A DNA stretch of 64,000 bases from Streptomyces anulatus (GTDB taxonomy: Bacteria > Actinomycetota > Actinomycetes > Streptomycetales > Streptomycetaceae). The DNA is taken from assembly GCF_014650675.1 (NCBI RefSeq), contig NZ_BMVK01000002.1, positions 289,863 to 353,862 on the forward strand. Reading direction: 5' to 3'. Of the stretch, positions 32,587-42,800 are shown one piece after another. The translations under genes and the position numbers were made by a program. The notes under the pieces were generated by a model that was not told where the DNA came from, did no database searches, and worked only from the letters and a program-made list of their open reading frames with translations. Each line of letters opens with the position of its first letter. The stretch's first letter is position 1.

Positions 32587-35451
32587 ATGGAGGCGCTGCG
32601 TCAGGACGATCCACGCCGCTTCGGCCGCTTCACCGCGTTGGCCCGCTTCCACGAAGGCGCGAGCGCCGTGCGGTACGTGGCGCGGGACACCGCATCCGGC
32701 GAGGTGGCCCTCATCACCGCCGCGCGCCCCGAGTTGGCCGCCGTACCGGCGTACCGTCGCCGCTTCCAGGCCGAGGCGCGCACCGCCGAACGCCTCGCGG
32801 GCGGCTGGGTGGCCCCGTCCCTGGACACCGGCGAGGAGCCGGAGACCCCGGGCGACGGGCCGGAACCCCTGTGGACGGCGGCGGGTTACGTCCCCGCGCT
32901 GCCGCTGGCCGAGGCGATCGGGATCGCCGGTCCGCTGGACGAGCGGGCCCTGCGGATACTGGGCGCGGGCATCGCCGAGATCCTCTCCCGGGTGCATGCC
33001 GCCGGGGCCGTGCTCCAGGGGCTGGCTCCCGGCACGGTGCTGCTGGCCGCCGACGGACCGCGCCTCACCGCCTTCGGCCCGCTGGGCGCGGCGGCCTCGG
33101 CGGAGGCCCGTCCTGGCGGCCAGCTCTCGGTGCGGCTCGGTTATCTGACGCCCGAGCAGATCGAGGGCAAGGAGGTCTCCGCCGCCTCCGACCTGTTCGT
33201 GCTGGGGTTGCTGCTGGCGTACGCGGCGACCGGGACGACCCCGTTCACGGAGGGCCCGGCCGAGGAGGCCGCCCGCCGGATCGCCGGGGACGAGCCCGAA
33301 CTCGACGCCGTACCGGAGGCGTTGCGCGAACTGATCACGAACTGCCTGGCGAAGGACCCGGCCGCGCGGCCCACGGCCGGCACGGTCGCCGCCGAACTGG
33401 CCCTGGAAGGCGCGGCGGGCCTCGCCCGGGGCGGCTGGCTCCCCGAGCGGCTCGCGGCGGCGGTCGCGGACCAAGAGGCGCGGGTCCTGGCCCTGGAGGC
33501 GCCGGAGGAGAACCCGGAGACACCGGAGAAGGCCCCGGCTCCTGTCTCGGCGGAGGCCCCGGAGCCCGTGAAGGACACGGCGGCCCCGGAGCCCGCAGAG
33601 GGCACCACGGCCCCGCAGTCGGAGGACGCGCAGCCCGAGGACGCGCGGCCCGAGGACGCGGCGCCGGTGGACGCGCCCGCCTCGCCGGTGGAGACCTCCG
33701 TGGCCCCGGCGCCCGCAGGAAGCCCCGCGACCGCGGAACCGGAGGATGCCCGGCCGGTGGACGCGCCCGCACCCCGGGAGCCCGCCGCGTCGGCGGCCGG
33801 GGGCGACGGGGACATCGGGGAGGACCGGGGCACCACGCGGTTCCTCAACACCGGGCCGAGGCCGCCGCAGAACGACCGTCCGACGACGCAGCTCTCCCTC
33901 CCCGCCGAACTCGTCGCACCCCCGGGGACCGCCCCCGCCCCGGTGGCACAGCCGATACCGCCCGCCCTGCCCGTCGCTCCCGTCGCCCCGCAGCATCCGG
34001 GCCCGACGCACGGCGGGCCCGCCCCGTACCCCGCGGCGGCGCTCCCGGCCGGGCCCGCCGGTTCCGGCGGCGCCGGCGGGGGCCCGATGGTGTCGTTGCC
34101 GCTGCCTCCCGCGCCGGCCCCCGTACCCGACCCCGCCGCGAGCCGTCGGACCCTGCTGACCATCGCGGCGGCCGCCGTCGGCGGGCTGATCGTGGGCGGC
34201 GGTTCGGTCGCCGCTCTCGGCTCCGGGGACACCGCGGTGGCGACGGACGACAAGCCCGCGCCGAAGCCCCGCCGCACACTTCCCGGGCAGCCCCCCGAGC
34301 CGCGCTGGATCTACACGCACCCGGCCTCCGAGTCGTCCCCGCTCACGACCGCCGTCTGGCGGGACAAGCTCCTCCTGGTGACCAGCGAGAGCCAGGCCAG
34401 CGCCGTGGACCTGCGCACCGGCAAGCGGCTGTGGCAGCGCGCGGACGGCGCGAAGGGGCAGGCCGCGCTGGCGGCGGGCGCCGATCTGGTCTTCGTGGCG
34501 AGCCCGTCGGAGTTCCTGTGGCTGTCGCCGAAGAACGGCAAGGTCGTGCACCGCGTGCGCTACACGGACGCCTTCGCCGACCTGCCGGGCCTCGCCGTCG
34601 GGCCACTGGCCGGGAACTCCGGGCCGGTCGTCTGGTTCACCGGTTCGCACACGGTCACCGTGAAGGCCCCGAAGCCGAAGAAGGGCAAGAAGAAGGGCAA
34701 GGACAAGGAGGTCGTCCAGGCCCACTTCTTCGCGTACGACATCGTGCAGCGCAAGGAGCTGTGGCGGACCCCCGTGCCCGCGGGGCGCGCCCCGGGCACC
34801 CCTGCCTACCGGGTGGTCGTGGACCGCTCCGCCGACGTCCTCGTACGGCAGGACGCGGTCAGCCTGACGGCGGCCGAGGTCAAGGCGGCCAAGGGGAAGG
34901 GATCCATCCGCTCGTTCGACCAGAAGACCGGCAAGCTGCTGTGGACCAAGCAGTACGCCGCGGTCTCCCCCGAGGCGGCCACCGGGGGCGACGAGGACGG
35001 GACGCTGTACGCGGCGGTCGGCAAGGACCTCCAGGCCTTCGAGACGGACACGACGAAGCCGCTGTGGCGCGTCGAGGGCAGCGACGGCTCGGTGTTCGGT
35101 ACCCCGCTGGTCGCCGGGCCCCTGATCCACACCACCGAGCGCAGCCAGCTGGTCGGCGCGGTGGAGCGGGAGAGCGGCAGGCTCGTGTGGCGGCGGTCCA
35201 CGGAGGTGCCGGGCACCGGCAACGCCCCGTCGCTCACGCTCAGCGGCAGCGAGAAGACCCTGGTCGCCGCCGACGCCGTCCAGGTCACGGCGTTCTCGGC
35301 GGCCGACGGCGAACGGCTGTGGAAGTTCCAGGACATCGGGTCGGCCGACCCGAAGGGGGCGACGGTGAGCGCGCAGTACCGGGCGCTCGCCGCCGGGGAG
35401 ACCGTCGTGGTCCAGCGGGACCGGGCCTTCTACGCCTTCCCGGTCGCCTGA
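32587..35451 (+). CDS. Pseudokinase fused to PQQ-type beta-propeller, membrane-spanning
   Basis: The 954-aa protein has a Ser/Thr-kinase fold at residues 10-280 lacking catalytic residues: the VAIK lysine position reads EVALITAARP, the HRDxxxxN loop reads LQGLAPGTVLL and DFG reads AFG (161-163). A 220-residue acidic Pro/Ala linker leads to a membrane helix about 520-540 preceded by SRRTLLTIAAAA, which looks like a twin-arginine motif. Residues about 560-954 are a PQQ/quinoprotein-like propeller (WIYTHPASESS; VDLRTGKRLWQR; FETDTTKPLWRVEG; VERESGRLVWRRS). The layout resembles AfsK, but the enzyme part appears dead. The start ATG 32587 follows GGGGGG. Confidence 0.85.
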   Translation: MEALRQDDPRRFGRFTALARFHEGASAVRYVARDTASGEVALITAARPELAAVPAYRRRFQAEARTAERLAGGWVAPSLDTGEEPETPGDGPEPLWTAAGYVPALPLAEAIGIAGPLDERALRILGAGIAEILSRVHAAGAVLQGLAPGTVLLAADGPRLTAFGPLGAAASAEARPGGQLSVRLGYLTPEQIEGKEVSAASDLFVLGLLLAYAATGTTPFTEGPAEEAARRIAGDEPELDAVPEALRELITNCLAKDPAARPTAGTVAAELALEGAAGLARGGWLPERLAAAVADQEARVLALEAPEENPETPEKAPAPVSAEAPEPVKDTAAPEPAEGTTAPQSEDAQPEDARPEDAAPVDAPASPVETSVAPAPAGSPATAEPEDARPVDAPAPREPAASAAGGDGDIGEDRGTTRFLNTGPRPPQNDRPTTQLSLPAELVAPPGTAPAPVAQPIPPALPVAPVAPQHPGPTHGGPAPYPAAALPAGPAGSGGAGGGPMVSLPLPPAPAPVPDPAASRRTLLTIAAAAVGGLIVGGGSVAALGSGDTAVATDDKPAPKPRRTLPGQPPEPRWIYTHPASESSPLTTAVWRDKLLLVTSESQASAVDLRTGKRLWQRADGAKGQAALAAGADLVFVASPSEFLWLSPKNGKVVHRVRYTDAFADLPGLAVGPLAGNSGPVVWFTGSHTVTVKAPKPKKGKKKGKDKEVVQAHFFAYDIVQRKELWRTPVPAGRAPGTPAYRVVVDRSADVLVRQDAVSLTAAEVKAAKGKGSIRSFDQKTGKLLWTKQYAAVSPEAATGGDEDGTLYAAVGKDLQAFETDTTKPLWRVEGSDGSVFGTPLVAGPLIHTTERSQLVGAVERESGRLVWRRSTEVPGTGNAPSLTLSGSEKTLVAADAVQVTAFSAADGERLWKFQDIGSADPKGATVSAQYRALAAGETVVVQRDRAFYAFPVA

Positions 35452-35486
35452 GGTCCGGCCCCTCCTTTCACCATCATCACCACCGC

Positions 35487-35514
35487 CGCCGTCCGGGGGA
35501 CCCCCCGGACGGCG
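35487..35514 (+). terminator. Hairpin behind the pseudokinase gene
   Basis: CGCCGTCCGGGG (35487-35498) pairs perfectly with CCCCGGACGGCG (35503-35514) around GACC, 36 nt past the stop. Confidence 0.8.
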
Positions 35515-35622
35515 CGCCGCCCGGTGCTTGCGCCACCTGACATCACGTGACCGGATTATCGGATTCGCCCATTTATGGACGAGCCCGTAGCCGGGCTACG
35601 TCTCCGTCACGGAGGTGATGTC

Positions 35623-36942
35623 GTGTCAGGCAGGCTCCTGCGCGTGGTCTGCACGACCGCGCTGTGCGCGGCGCTCACGGTCTCCCCCGCCACCGCCGCG
35701 TCGGCCGAGCCGGGCCCCGTACCGTCCGAGGAATCCGCGCCGCTCACCGAGGAGACCGCGGGGACGGCCTCCACGGACACGGAAGACGCTGCGGACACTG
35801 CGGACGCAGAAGACGCTACGGACGCTGAGGAGGATTCCCCCGGCACAACCGATCCGGACGCGGCGGAGGTCGACGCCGAGACCGCCCTCGGCGCGCCCGA
35901 TGCGCCCAGGAGCATCACCGCCCTGCTGCGCGAGCTGCAGACCCGCTACCGGTCGGCGGAGGAGGCGAGCGAGACCTACAACGCCACCGCGGAGAAGCTG
36001 AAGCAGCGGACCGCGCAGGTGAAGAAGGTGAACGCGGACCTGGCGAAGGCGCGGGCCGCGCTGGAGCTCAGCCGCGGGGACGCCGGGCGGCTGGCCCGGG
36101 AGCAGTACCAGGGGCGTACCGAGTTCTCCGCGTACCTCCGGCTGCTGCTGTCCCGGGATCCCCTGCGGGCCCTGGACCAGACCCATGTGGTGGGGCGGCT
36201 GGCCGCGAACCGGGCCGCGACGGTGGACCGGCTGACCGACGACGCCCGGCGGGCCGACACCCTGGCCGCCGCCTCCCGCAAGGCGCTGGACCAGCAGAAG
36301 AAGCTGGCCGACCGGCAGAAGAAGCAGCGCGACACCGTGCGCGGGAAGCTCAAGGAGGTCGAGGGGCTGCTGGCCACGCTCTCCGAGGAGCAGATGACCC
36401 AGCTCGCCGGTCTCGAACAGCGGGGCGTGGACAAGGCACAGCGCGACCTGGTGGCCTCCGGGGCGCTCAGCTCCACCCGGCCGCCCACCCGCCAGGGCGG
36501 CGACGCCGTCGCGTACGCGGTCCGGCAGATCGGCAAGCCGTACGTGTGGGGGGCCGAGGGCCCCGCTTCCTTCGACTGCTCCGGGCTCACGTCCCAGGCC
36601 TGGTCGGCGGCGGGGCGGACGATCCCGCGCACCTCGCAGGAACAGTGGAAGCAGCTCCCGAAGGTGCCGGTCTCCGCGCTGCGCCCCGGAGACCTGGTGA
36701 TCTACTTCCCGAAGGCGACCCACGTGGCGCTGTACATCGGCAACGGCCTGGTGGTGCAGGCGCCCCGCCCCGGCACGAAGGTCAAGGTCTCACCGCTGGC
36801 GTCGAACCCGCTGCTGGGCGCCGTCCGGCCCGACCCCGGCGGCGCCCCGCTGTCCACGTACACGCCCCCGGAACTGCCCGAGGGCGCACGCGACGGCGCG
36901 GACACCGGGTACGGCACGGACGCGGCGCCGGACACCCCCTAG
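35623..36942 (+). CDS. NlpC/P60 peptidoglycan hydrolase with coiled coil
   Basis: It is a secreted cell-wall endopeptidase. Signal peptide (SGRLLRVVCTTALCAALTV, cleavage about residue 28), a 70-residue acidic low-complexity segment, a long coiled coil (about 105-275, LKQRTAQVKKVNADLAKA; QQKKLADRQKKQRDTV), then NlpC/P60 with Cys319 (FDCSGL) and His367 (THVALYIG); the third polar residue falls at VVQAP (Gln instead of the more usual His). The layout is that of RipA/DL-endopeptidases. I start at GTG 35623, because GGAGGTGAT stands 7 nt before it. The C-terminal tail of 45 residues is disordered. Confidence 0.93.
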   Translation: MSGRLLRVVCTTALCAALTVSPATAASAEPGPVPSEESAPLTEETAGTASTDTEDAADTADAEDATDAEEDSPGTTDPDAAEVDAETALGAPDAPRSITALLRELQTRYRSAEEASETYNATAEKLKQRTAQVKKVNADLAKARAALELSRGDAGRLAREQYQGRTEFSAYLRLLLSRDPLRALDQTHVVGRLAANRAATVDRLTDDARRADTLAAASRKALDQQKKLADRQKKQRDTVRGKLKEVEGLLATLSEEQMTQLAGLEQRGVDKAQRDLVASGALSSTRPPTRQGGDAVAYAVRQIGKPYVWGAEGPASFDCSGLTSQAWSAAGRTIPRTSQEQWKQLPKVPVSALRPGDLVIYFPKATHVALYIGNGLVVQAPRPGTKVKVSPLASNPLLGAVRPDPGGAPLSTYTPPELPEGARDGADTGYGTDAAPDTP

Positions 36943-36980
36943 CCGCCGGACGTTCCTCAAGCGTGTCGCGGACAGACCTC

Positions 36981-37013
36981 GGCGGCCGGACCGGCGGTGC
37001 GGGTCCGGCCGCC
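36981..37013. terminator. Bidirectional terminator between NlpC/P60 and monooxygenase genes
   Basis: GGCGGCCGGACC (36981-36992) pairs perfectly with GGTCCGGCCGCC (37002-37013). The genes converge on it from both sides. Confidence 0.8.
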
Positions 37014-37031
37014 GAAGCGTTGGGGGGGCGC

Positions 37032-38267
37032 TCAGGCTCCGGTGAGCGAGGCCAGGTAGGCGTTCGTCTTCTCGGGCTCGTAGAAGAAGTTCTCGAAGTC
37101 CGCCGGGTTGTTGAAGCCGTTGGCGAAGCGGTCCGCGGCGGGCTGGAGCTGGCCGGCGGCGCCGATCAGGTTCAGCACGTGCTCCGGCGGGACGCCGAGC
37201 ATCGCGTTGGTCCACTTCGTGACGTGCTGCGCGGTCTCCCAGTAACGGTCGAACGTGGACTGCATCCACGCCGCGTCGAACTCCTTCCCACCGTGCTCGA
37301 TGATCGAGTCCAGGTACGCGTTCGCGCACTTGGAGGCGGAGTTGGACCCCTGGCCGGTGATCGGGTCGTTGGCCACGACGACGTCCGCGACGCCGAGGAC
37401 CAGGCCGCCGCCGGGCAGCCGCCCGATCGGCTTGCGGACCGTGGGGGCGTAGCGGCCGGCGAGGGTGCCGTTGGCGTCGGTCAGCTCGACCTTGGTGGCG
37501 CGGGCGTACTCCCAGGGCGTGAACTTCTCCATGAGCTCCAGCGTCTTCGCCAGGTGCTCGGAGGGGTCCTTGATGCCCTGGAAGGCGTCGAGCGGTCCGC
37601 CCGGGATGCCCTCCCAGAAGAGGATGTCGGCGCGGCCGGAGGTGGTGAGCGTCGGCATCACGAACAGCTCGCCGACGCCCGGCACCAGGTTGCAGCGGAC
37701 CGCGTCGAACTCCGGGTGCTCGGGGCGCGGGCCCATGCCGTGGACGTAGGCGACGGCCAGCGCCCGCTGCGGGGCGTCGAACGGCGAACGGGCCGCGTCC
37801 CGGCCGAACATGGAGACCAGCTCGCCCTTGCCGGCCGAGACCATCACCAGGTCGTAGGTGCGGGAGAAGTAGTCCAGGTCGGAGACGGCCGCCCCGTGGA
37901 TGACGAGCTGGCCGCCGCGCTGGGCGAAGGTCTCCATCCAGCCGGCCATCTTCACGCGCTGGTCGACGGACTGGGCGAACCCGTCGAGCTTGCCGACCCA
38001 GTCGATGGCGCGCGAGGAGTCGGGGGCGGCGACGGAGACGCCGAGGCCCTCGATCCTCGGGGCCTGGGACTCCCAGAAGTTCAGCTGGTAGTCCCGCTCG
38101 TGCTGGAGCGCGGTGTGGAACATGCACTGCGTCGACATGACCCGGCCGGTGCGGATCTCGTCGGCTGTGCGGTTGGACATCAGGGTGACTTCGTAGCCTT
38201 GGGACTGCAGCCCCAGGGCCAGCTGGAGCCCGGACTGGCCGGCTCCGACTATGAGTATCTTCCGCAT
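37032..38267 (-). CDS. StyA-like FAD-dependent monooxygenase in the conservon unit
   Basis: The 411-aa flavoprotein has the FAD dinucleotide motif at residues 4-16 (ILIVGAGQSGLQL), FWESQAPRIEG and PFDAPQRALAVAYVHG like styrene/indole monooxygenase StyA, and the second flavin region GLVLGVADVVVANDPITGQG (about 289-308). StyA enzymes epoxidise alkenes with reduced FAD from a partner flavin reductase, and no reductase gene is nearby. The start ATG 38267 lies 57 bp behind cvnD in the same direction, so it is probably part of the conservon transcript. The physiological substrate is unknown. Confidence 0.88.
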   Translation of the reverse strand: MRKILIVGAGQSGLQLALGLQSQGYEVTLMSNRTADEIRTGRVMSTQCMFHTALQHERDYQLNFWESQAPRIEGLGVSVAAPDSSRAIDWVGKLDGFAQSVDQRVKMAGWMETFAQRGGQLVIHGAAVSDLDYFSRTYDLVMVSAGKGELVSMFGRDAARSPFDAPQRALAVAYVHGMGPRPEHPEFDAVRCNLVPGVGELFVMPTLTTSGRADILFWEGIPGGPLDAFQGIKDPSEHLAKTLELMEKFTPWEYARATKVELTDANGTLAGRYAPTVRKPIGRLPGGGLVLGVADVVVANDPITGQGSNSASKCANAYLDSIIEHGGKEFDAAWMQSTFDRYWETAQHVTKWTNAMLGVPPEHVLNLIGAAGQLQPAADRFANGFNNPADFENFFYEPEKTNAYLASLTGA

Positions 38268-38324
38268 CGCGGCTCTCCGTTGTGTGTGATCCAGCGCTCC
38301 GCCGCTCCGTGCGGAGCCGCCGAG

Positions 38325-38975
38325 CTATGCGGGGGTGGCGTCGAGAGCATGGCCCACGAGGGCCAGGAGCGACTCGACGACCGTGATCCTGTTACGAGCG
38401 TCCATGATCACTATCGGGACCTGCGGGGGTACGGTCAGGGCCTCCCTGACGTCCTCCGCCTCGTAACCGGGCGTCCCCTCGAAGTGGTTGACGGCCACGA
38501 TGTACGGCAGTCCGCAGCTCTCGAAGTAGTCGAGTGCGGGGAAGCAGTCCTCCAGCCGCCGGGTGTCGGCGAGGACGACCGCGCCGATCGCCCCGCGCAC
38601 CAGGTCGTCCCACATGAACCAGAAGCGCTGCTGGCCCGGGGTGCCGAAGACGTACAGGACGAGATCGTCCTCCAGCGTGAGCCGGCCGAAGTCCATGGCC
38701 ACCGTGGTGGTGGTCTTCTCGGGCGTCGCGGAGAGGTCGTCGGTCTCCTCGCTGGCCTGGGTCATCAGCGCTTCGGTCTGCAGCGGCGTGATCTCGGAGA
38801 CCGAGCCGACGAACGTCGTCTTGCCGACGCCGAATCCGCCCGCCACCACGATCTTGGTGGCGGTGGGCGCGCGGGTGTGGTCGAGCTGCCAGGCCTGGAG
38901 TGATTCCTCGGCCTGTTCCCGGGGCCCCGGCTGGCGCGGGGCGAAGAGCGGCGCCTCAGAGACGGCGGAGTCCAT
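38325..38975 (-). CDS. cvnD: Conservon GTPase-like protein CvnD
   Basis: The 216-aa P-loop protein has Walker A GGFGVGKTT (46-54), the G3-like FGTPGQQRF and a degenerate G4 NHFEG. Conservon CvnD proteins are Ras-like GTP/ATP-binding proteins acting downstream of a sensor kinase at the membrane, by analogy to eukaryotic G-protein systems. The N-terminal 35 residues are a flexible lead. The start ATG 38975 overlaps the cvnC end by 20 nt. It is the last of the four signalling genes and is followed by the monooxygenase. Confidence 0.93.
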   Translation of the reverse strand: MDSAVSEAPLFAPRQPGPREQAEESLQAWQLDHTRAPTATKIVVAGGFGVGKTTFVGSVSEITPLQTEALMTQASEETDDLSATPEKTTTTVAMDFGRLTLEDDLVLYVFGTPGQQRFWFMWDDLVRGAIGAVVLADTRRLEDCFPALDYFESCGLPYIVAVNHFEGTPGYEAEDVREALTVPPQVPIVIMDARNRITVVESLLALVGHALDATPA

Positions 38976-39372
38976 TGAGCACCCTTTCGAGCAGTGCGCG
39001 GTCGGGCTGGCCGGCGCCGTGGCCGGTTCCGTACACGCGGATCTTTCCCTGGTCGGCCAAGTCGCTGAGCAGCACCCGGACGACTCCGAGCGGCATCTTC
39101 AACAGGGCCGAGATCTCCGCGACCGTACGCATCCGGCGGCAGAGTTCGACGATGGCCCGGAGCTCCGGCATGACCCGCGAGGCGAGGTTGCCGTTGGTGA
39201 GTTCGCGGCGCTCGTCGGGTGCTTCGAGGGCCGCGACGAACGTCTCGACCAGCAGGACGTGCCCGAACCGGGTGCGACCGCCGGTGAGGGAGTACGGGCG
39301 GACCCGGGCCGGGCGTTTGTCCGCCCCTCGGACGGGGAGCCGGGGGCCGGGTTCTGCGGCGGCGGTGGTCAC
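38956..39372 (-). CDS. cvnC: Conservon DUF742 protein CvnC
   Basis: The 138-aa protein carries the DUF742 pattern: RPYSLTGGRT near residue 26, then a winged-helix-like region (MPELRAIVELCRRMRTVAEISALLKMPLGVVRVLLSDL). It has no catalytic motif and probably adapts CvnB/CvnD contacts or binds DNA; the precise role is unknown. Start ATG 39372 overlaps the cvnB stop (ATGA). The C-terminal GAGQPDRALLERVLNGLRRL end overlaps the cvnD start. Confidence 0.92.
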   Translation of the reverse strand: MTTAAAEPGPRLPVRGADKRPARVRPYSLTGGRTRFGHVLLVETFVAALEAPDERRELTNGNLASRVMPELRAIVELCRRMRTVAEISALLKMPLGVVRVLLSDLADQGKIRVYGTGHGAGQPDRALLERVLNGLRRL

Positions 39373-39860
39373 AGGGCGCTCTCCATCGATTTGCGCAGCT
39401 CACTGCGGAGTTCGGGGGTGAGTACGTGTCCGGCCCGGCCGACGAAGAGGGCCATGTGGTAGGCGACGACGCTCATGTCGCAGTCCGGGGTGGCGTGGAC
39501 GCCGAGGAGGGAGCCGTCGCTGATCGACATGACGAAGACGCTGCCCTCGTCCATGGCGACCATCGTCTGTTTGACGCCGCCGCCGTCCATCAGCTTCGCG
39601 GCTCCGACCGTCAGCGAACCGATGCCGGAGACGATCGTCGCCAGGTCGGCGCTGGATCCCTTGGGCCCGTCCGACATCCCGGCGGCCGGTCCGGCCGCCT
39701 TCGCGGTCAGATGGCCGGGGTCGGAGGAGAGCAGCATCAGGCCGTCGGACGAGACGACGGTGACCGAGTGGACCCCTGGCACCTCCTCCACGAGATTGCT
39801 CAGCAACCAGTGAAGGTTCCGGGCTTCGGTACTCAGCCCGAATGTGCTGGGCGCAGTCAA
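39369..39860 (-). CDS. cvnB: Conservon roadblock/LC7 protein CvnB
   Basis: The 163-aa roadblock/LC7 fold protein (LSTEARNLHWLLSNLVEEVP; VHSVTVVSSDGLMLLSSD; GSVFVMSISDGSLLGVHA). Roadblock proteins associate with small GTPases, here CvnD. The start is TTG 39860, because GGAGG is 7 nt before it and it overlaps the cvnA stop (TTGA); no ATG or GTG stands in place. It ends 4 nt into cvnC. Confidence 0.94.
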   Translation of the reverse strand: MTAPSTFGLSTEARNLHWLLSNLVEEVPGVHSVTVVSSDGLMLLSSDPGHLTAKAAGPAAGMSDGPKGSSADLATIVSGIGSLTVGAAKLMDGGGVKQTMVAMDEGSVFVMSISDGSLLGVHATPDCDMSVVAYHMALFVGRAGHVLTPELRSELRKSMESAL

Positions 39861-42800
39861 CTGCGTGCCTCCTCGACTGTGTCCCCCGTCTCTTCGTTCC
39901 GGCCGTCCGCCCGGCCGCCGGTCTCAGCGGTCCGTGCGGTCCTTGCGTTACGTGCGTCCTGTGCGGCGCCTGTGGCGTGTGCGGTGGTGCTCTCGTGCCC
40001 CGTACGCCCGGCGGGTACGCCCCCGGGGTCGGCGACGGTGACGCCGCCGGTCTCGGCGATCTCCGCCTCGACGTCGCGCCGGCCCTCCTTCGCCGCCTGG
40101 TGGAAGCTGCCGAGCCGGCGGCGCAGGGCGTCCCGGTCGAGGCTGCCGGTACGCCCGGGGGCGGGGGTCGAGTCGGGCCGGACCACCTTGGGGGTGCGCT
40201 TCGGCAGCCCCTTGTCGGTGATCCGTCCGGCCTCGGGGCGGCGGGGGCCGGGGACGGTCTCGGCGGGGGCGCCGGCCGCTTCGGCATGGGGCGCGGGGCG
40301 GAACGCGGGCCCGTCCGGGTCCTGCTCCGCCGGGCCGGTCTCGGCCGGGCGCTCATGGCGGTCGGGGCCGATCGCGTACGGGTCGGCGGTGCCCGGCACG
40401 GCCGGGGTGTCCACCGCCGCCGGGACGCCGGGGGTCGCGGGGACCGTCGGGTCGGTCGGGGCCATCGGGTCGGCCGGGACCTTCGGGGCGGCCGGGACCT
40501 TCGGGTCGGCCGGAGGAGGCTTCGGGAGGCGGACCTGAAGGGTGATCTCGGAGTCCGACTCGGCTCCGGATTCGGGTCCGGCTTCGGCTTCGGCTTCGGC
40601 TTCGGTCCCGCCCTCGGCTTCGGCTTCCGCGACCGGCTGTCGCGCGTCCTGCTCCCGCGGCGGTACGGCGGTGGCTTCCGGGTCCTCGTCGGCCTCGGCG
40701 TTCTCGGCCGCAGCCTCCTCGGCCGCCGCGTTCTCGCGGATCGTCCGCTCGGCGGCGACGATCAGGGGGTCGACGGCGGGCACGGGCTCGACGGCCGCCT
40801 CGGGGGCGCTCTCCGCCTCGGGCTCCGGGGCCGGGGCCGGCTGCGCCTCGGCGGGCGTCCCGGGACCGGGGGCCGAGGGCGGGAGCGGTGAACGGCTGGG
40901 CAGGGCGTTGGAGTTCGCCTCCGCCACCGAGCCCGGCAGGTTGAGCGTGGGCGCGTCACCGGGCAGCTGCACGGCGGGCGGCGAGGACGCGGGCAGGGAG
41001 TTGGGCAGCAGGGCGCTCGGCAGGACGACGACGGCCGTCACACCACTCCCCTTCTGCTCGCGCAGCTGGACCCGCACTCCGTGCCGGGCGGCCAGCAACG
41101 ACGTGACCTGGAGGCCGAGTCCGGCCCCGGTCATGTCGATGTGCCGCTCCCCCGGCTCGAACGAGGCCGGGTCGGCCAGCCTGGCATTGAGTTCGCCCAT
41201 CCGGACCGTCGACATGCCGATGCCCGCGTCCGACACGGAGAGCATCACCTCACCGCTCTCCAGCAGCCAGCCGGACAGCTCGACATGGGAGTCGGGCGGC
41301 GAGAAGGAGGTCGCGTTCTCCAGGAGCTCGGCGAGGAGGTGGCTGAGGTCGTCGGCGGCGAACCCGGCGATCTGGGCGTGCGGCGGCAGGGACTGGATGG
41401 TGACCCGCTCGTACCGCTCGATCTCGCTGACGGCCGCGCGCGCCACGTCGACCAGCGGGATCGGCCCGGCGTGGCCGTGGCCGTGCTCGGCGCCCGCGAG
41501 GACGAGCATGTTCTCGCTGTGGCGGCGCATGACCGTGGCCATGTGGTCCAGCTTGAACAGGGTGGCCAGGCGCTCCGGGTCCTGCTCGCGCTCCTCCAGG
41601 CCCTCGATGACGCCGAGCTGCCGCTCGACCAGTCCGAGGGTGCGCAGGGAGAGGTTGACGAAGGTGTGGTTGACCGTATTCCTCAGCTGCTCCAGCTGCG
41701 TGGCCAGCTCGGTGGTCCGCGTCTGGAGTTCGGCCCGCTGGGCGACGAGGGTCTCCCGGCCCTCGATCAGCTTGGTGCGCTCCCCGGTAAGGCTCTCGAC
41801 GCGTCCGGTGACGTCCTGGTGCAGGGTGGTGAGCCTGCCGTGCAGGGAGTTCATCGACCGTACGACCTGGGCGAACTCGTCGTTGCGGCCGGTGTAGCGG
41901 ACCGGTTCGGCGCTCTCGGGGTCCTCGGCGAGGCGTGCGGCGCCGATGCGCAGGACGGCGAGCGGCTGGGTGAGGGTGCGGGCGACGGCGGTGGAGACGC
42001 CGACGGCGAGCAGGAAGCAGCCGCCGAGCAGGGCGATGCTCAGTTCGAGGGCGGTGACGTCGTCGTCGCGGAGGCCCTCCAGGTCCTGGACCTGGCCGGT
42101 GGTCAGGGCGGACTCGACGCTGCGCAGCCGGTCGACGCGGGCGGAGAGCGCGGCCTCCAGCTTCTTGGGGCTGATCCTGCGCTCCGCCTCCGAGAGCTCG
42201 GGGCGGTCGGTGAGGCGGGTGAGGTACTTCTCCGCGTCGTTGACCTCGGATCCGGTGACGGTGGCGGAGAGCTTGTCGCGGGCCTCCGGGTTCGCCGCCT
42301 GGTCGAAGTCGGCCAGTGCGGCCAGCTCCCGGACGCGGGCCTGCTGGGCGGCGGCGCTCAGTTCGTCGCGTTCGCGGCCGGCCCGGGTGTCGCCCTCGTC
42401 CTGGGTCGCCACGGGCAGCCCGGTGAAGGGGTCCGTCCGGGTCTGCGGCTCGGGGCTCGGCACGGCGAGCGCGGCGAGGAGGAGCCCGCGGGTGGCGGAG
42501 GCCTGTTCGGACGCGCCGCCGAGGGTGAGCGGGGCCCGGGTGGCGTCGGCGGCGCGCGGCGGGGTCTTCTCCGCCAGTTCGGCGGCGATGCCGTGCAGCT
42601 TGGCGATGACGTCGGAGTACGCCTGGTGCGCCTCCAGAGCCGAGCCCTTGCCGGTCAGCGCGTCACGGCGCAGCGAGGGAACCGTCGAGAGGTCGCGGCG
42701 CAGGGCCGCGGAGGCCGCCTCGTGGATCTCGTCGATCTGCTGGTCGACCCGGGTGGTGCGGGCGGTGCGGTTCTTCGCGCCGGCGCTGTCGTCGGCCTTC

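Noticed and set aside
35515..35622. c-di-AMP (ydaO-type) riboswitch before the NlpC/P60 gene, as found for other wall hydrolases in the genus
   Set aside because: Only about 108 nt separate the upstream terminator from the start codon, too short, and no conserved core is visible.
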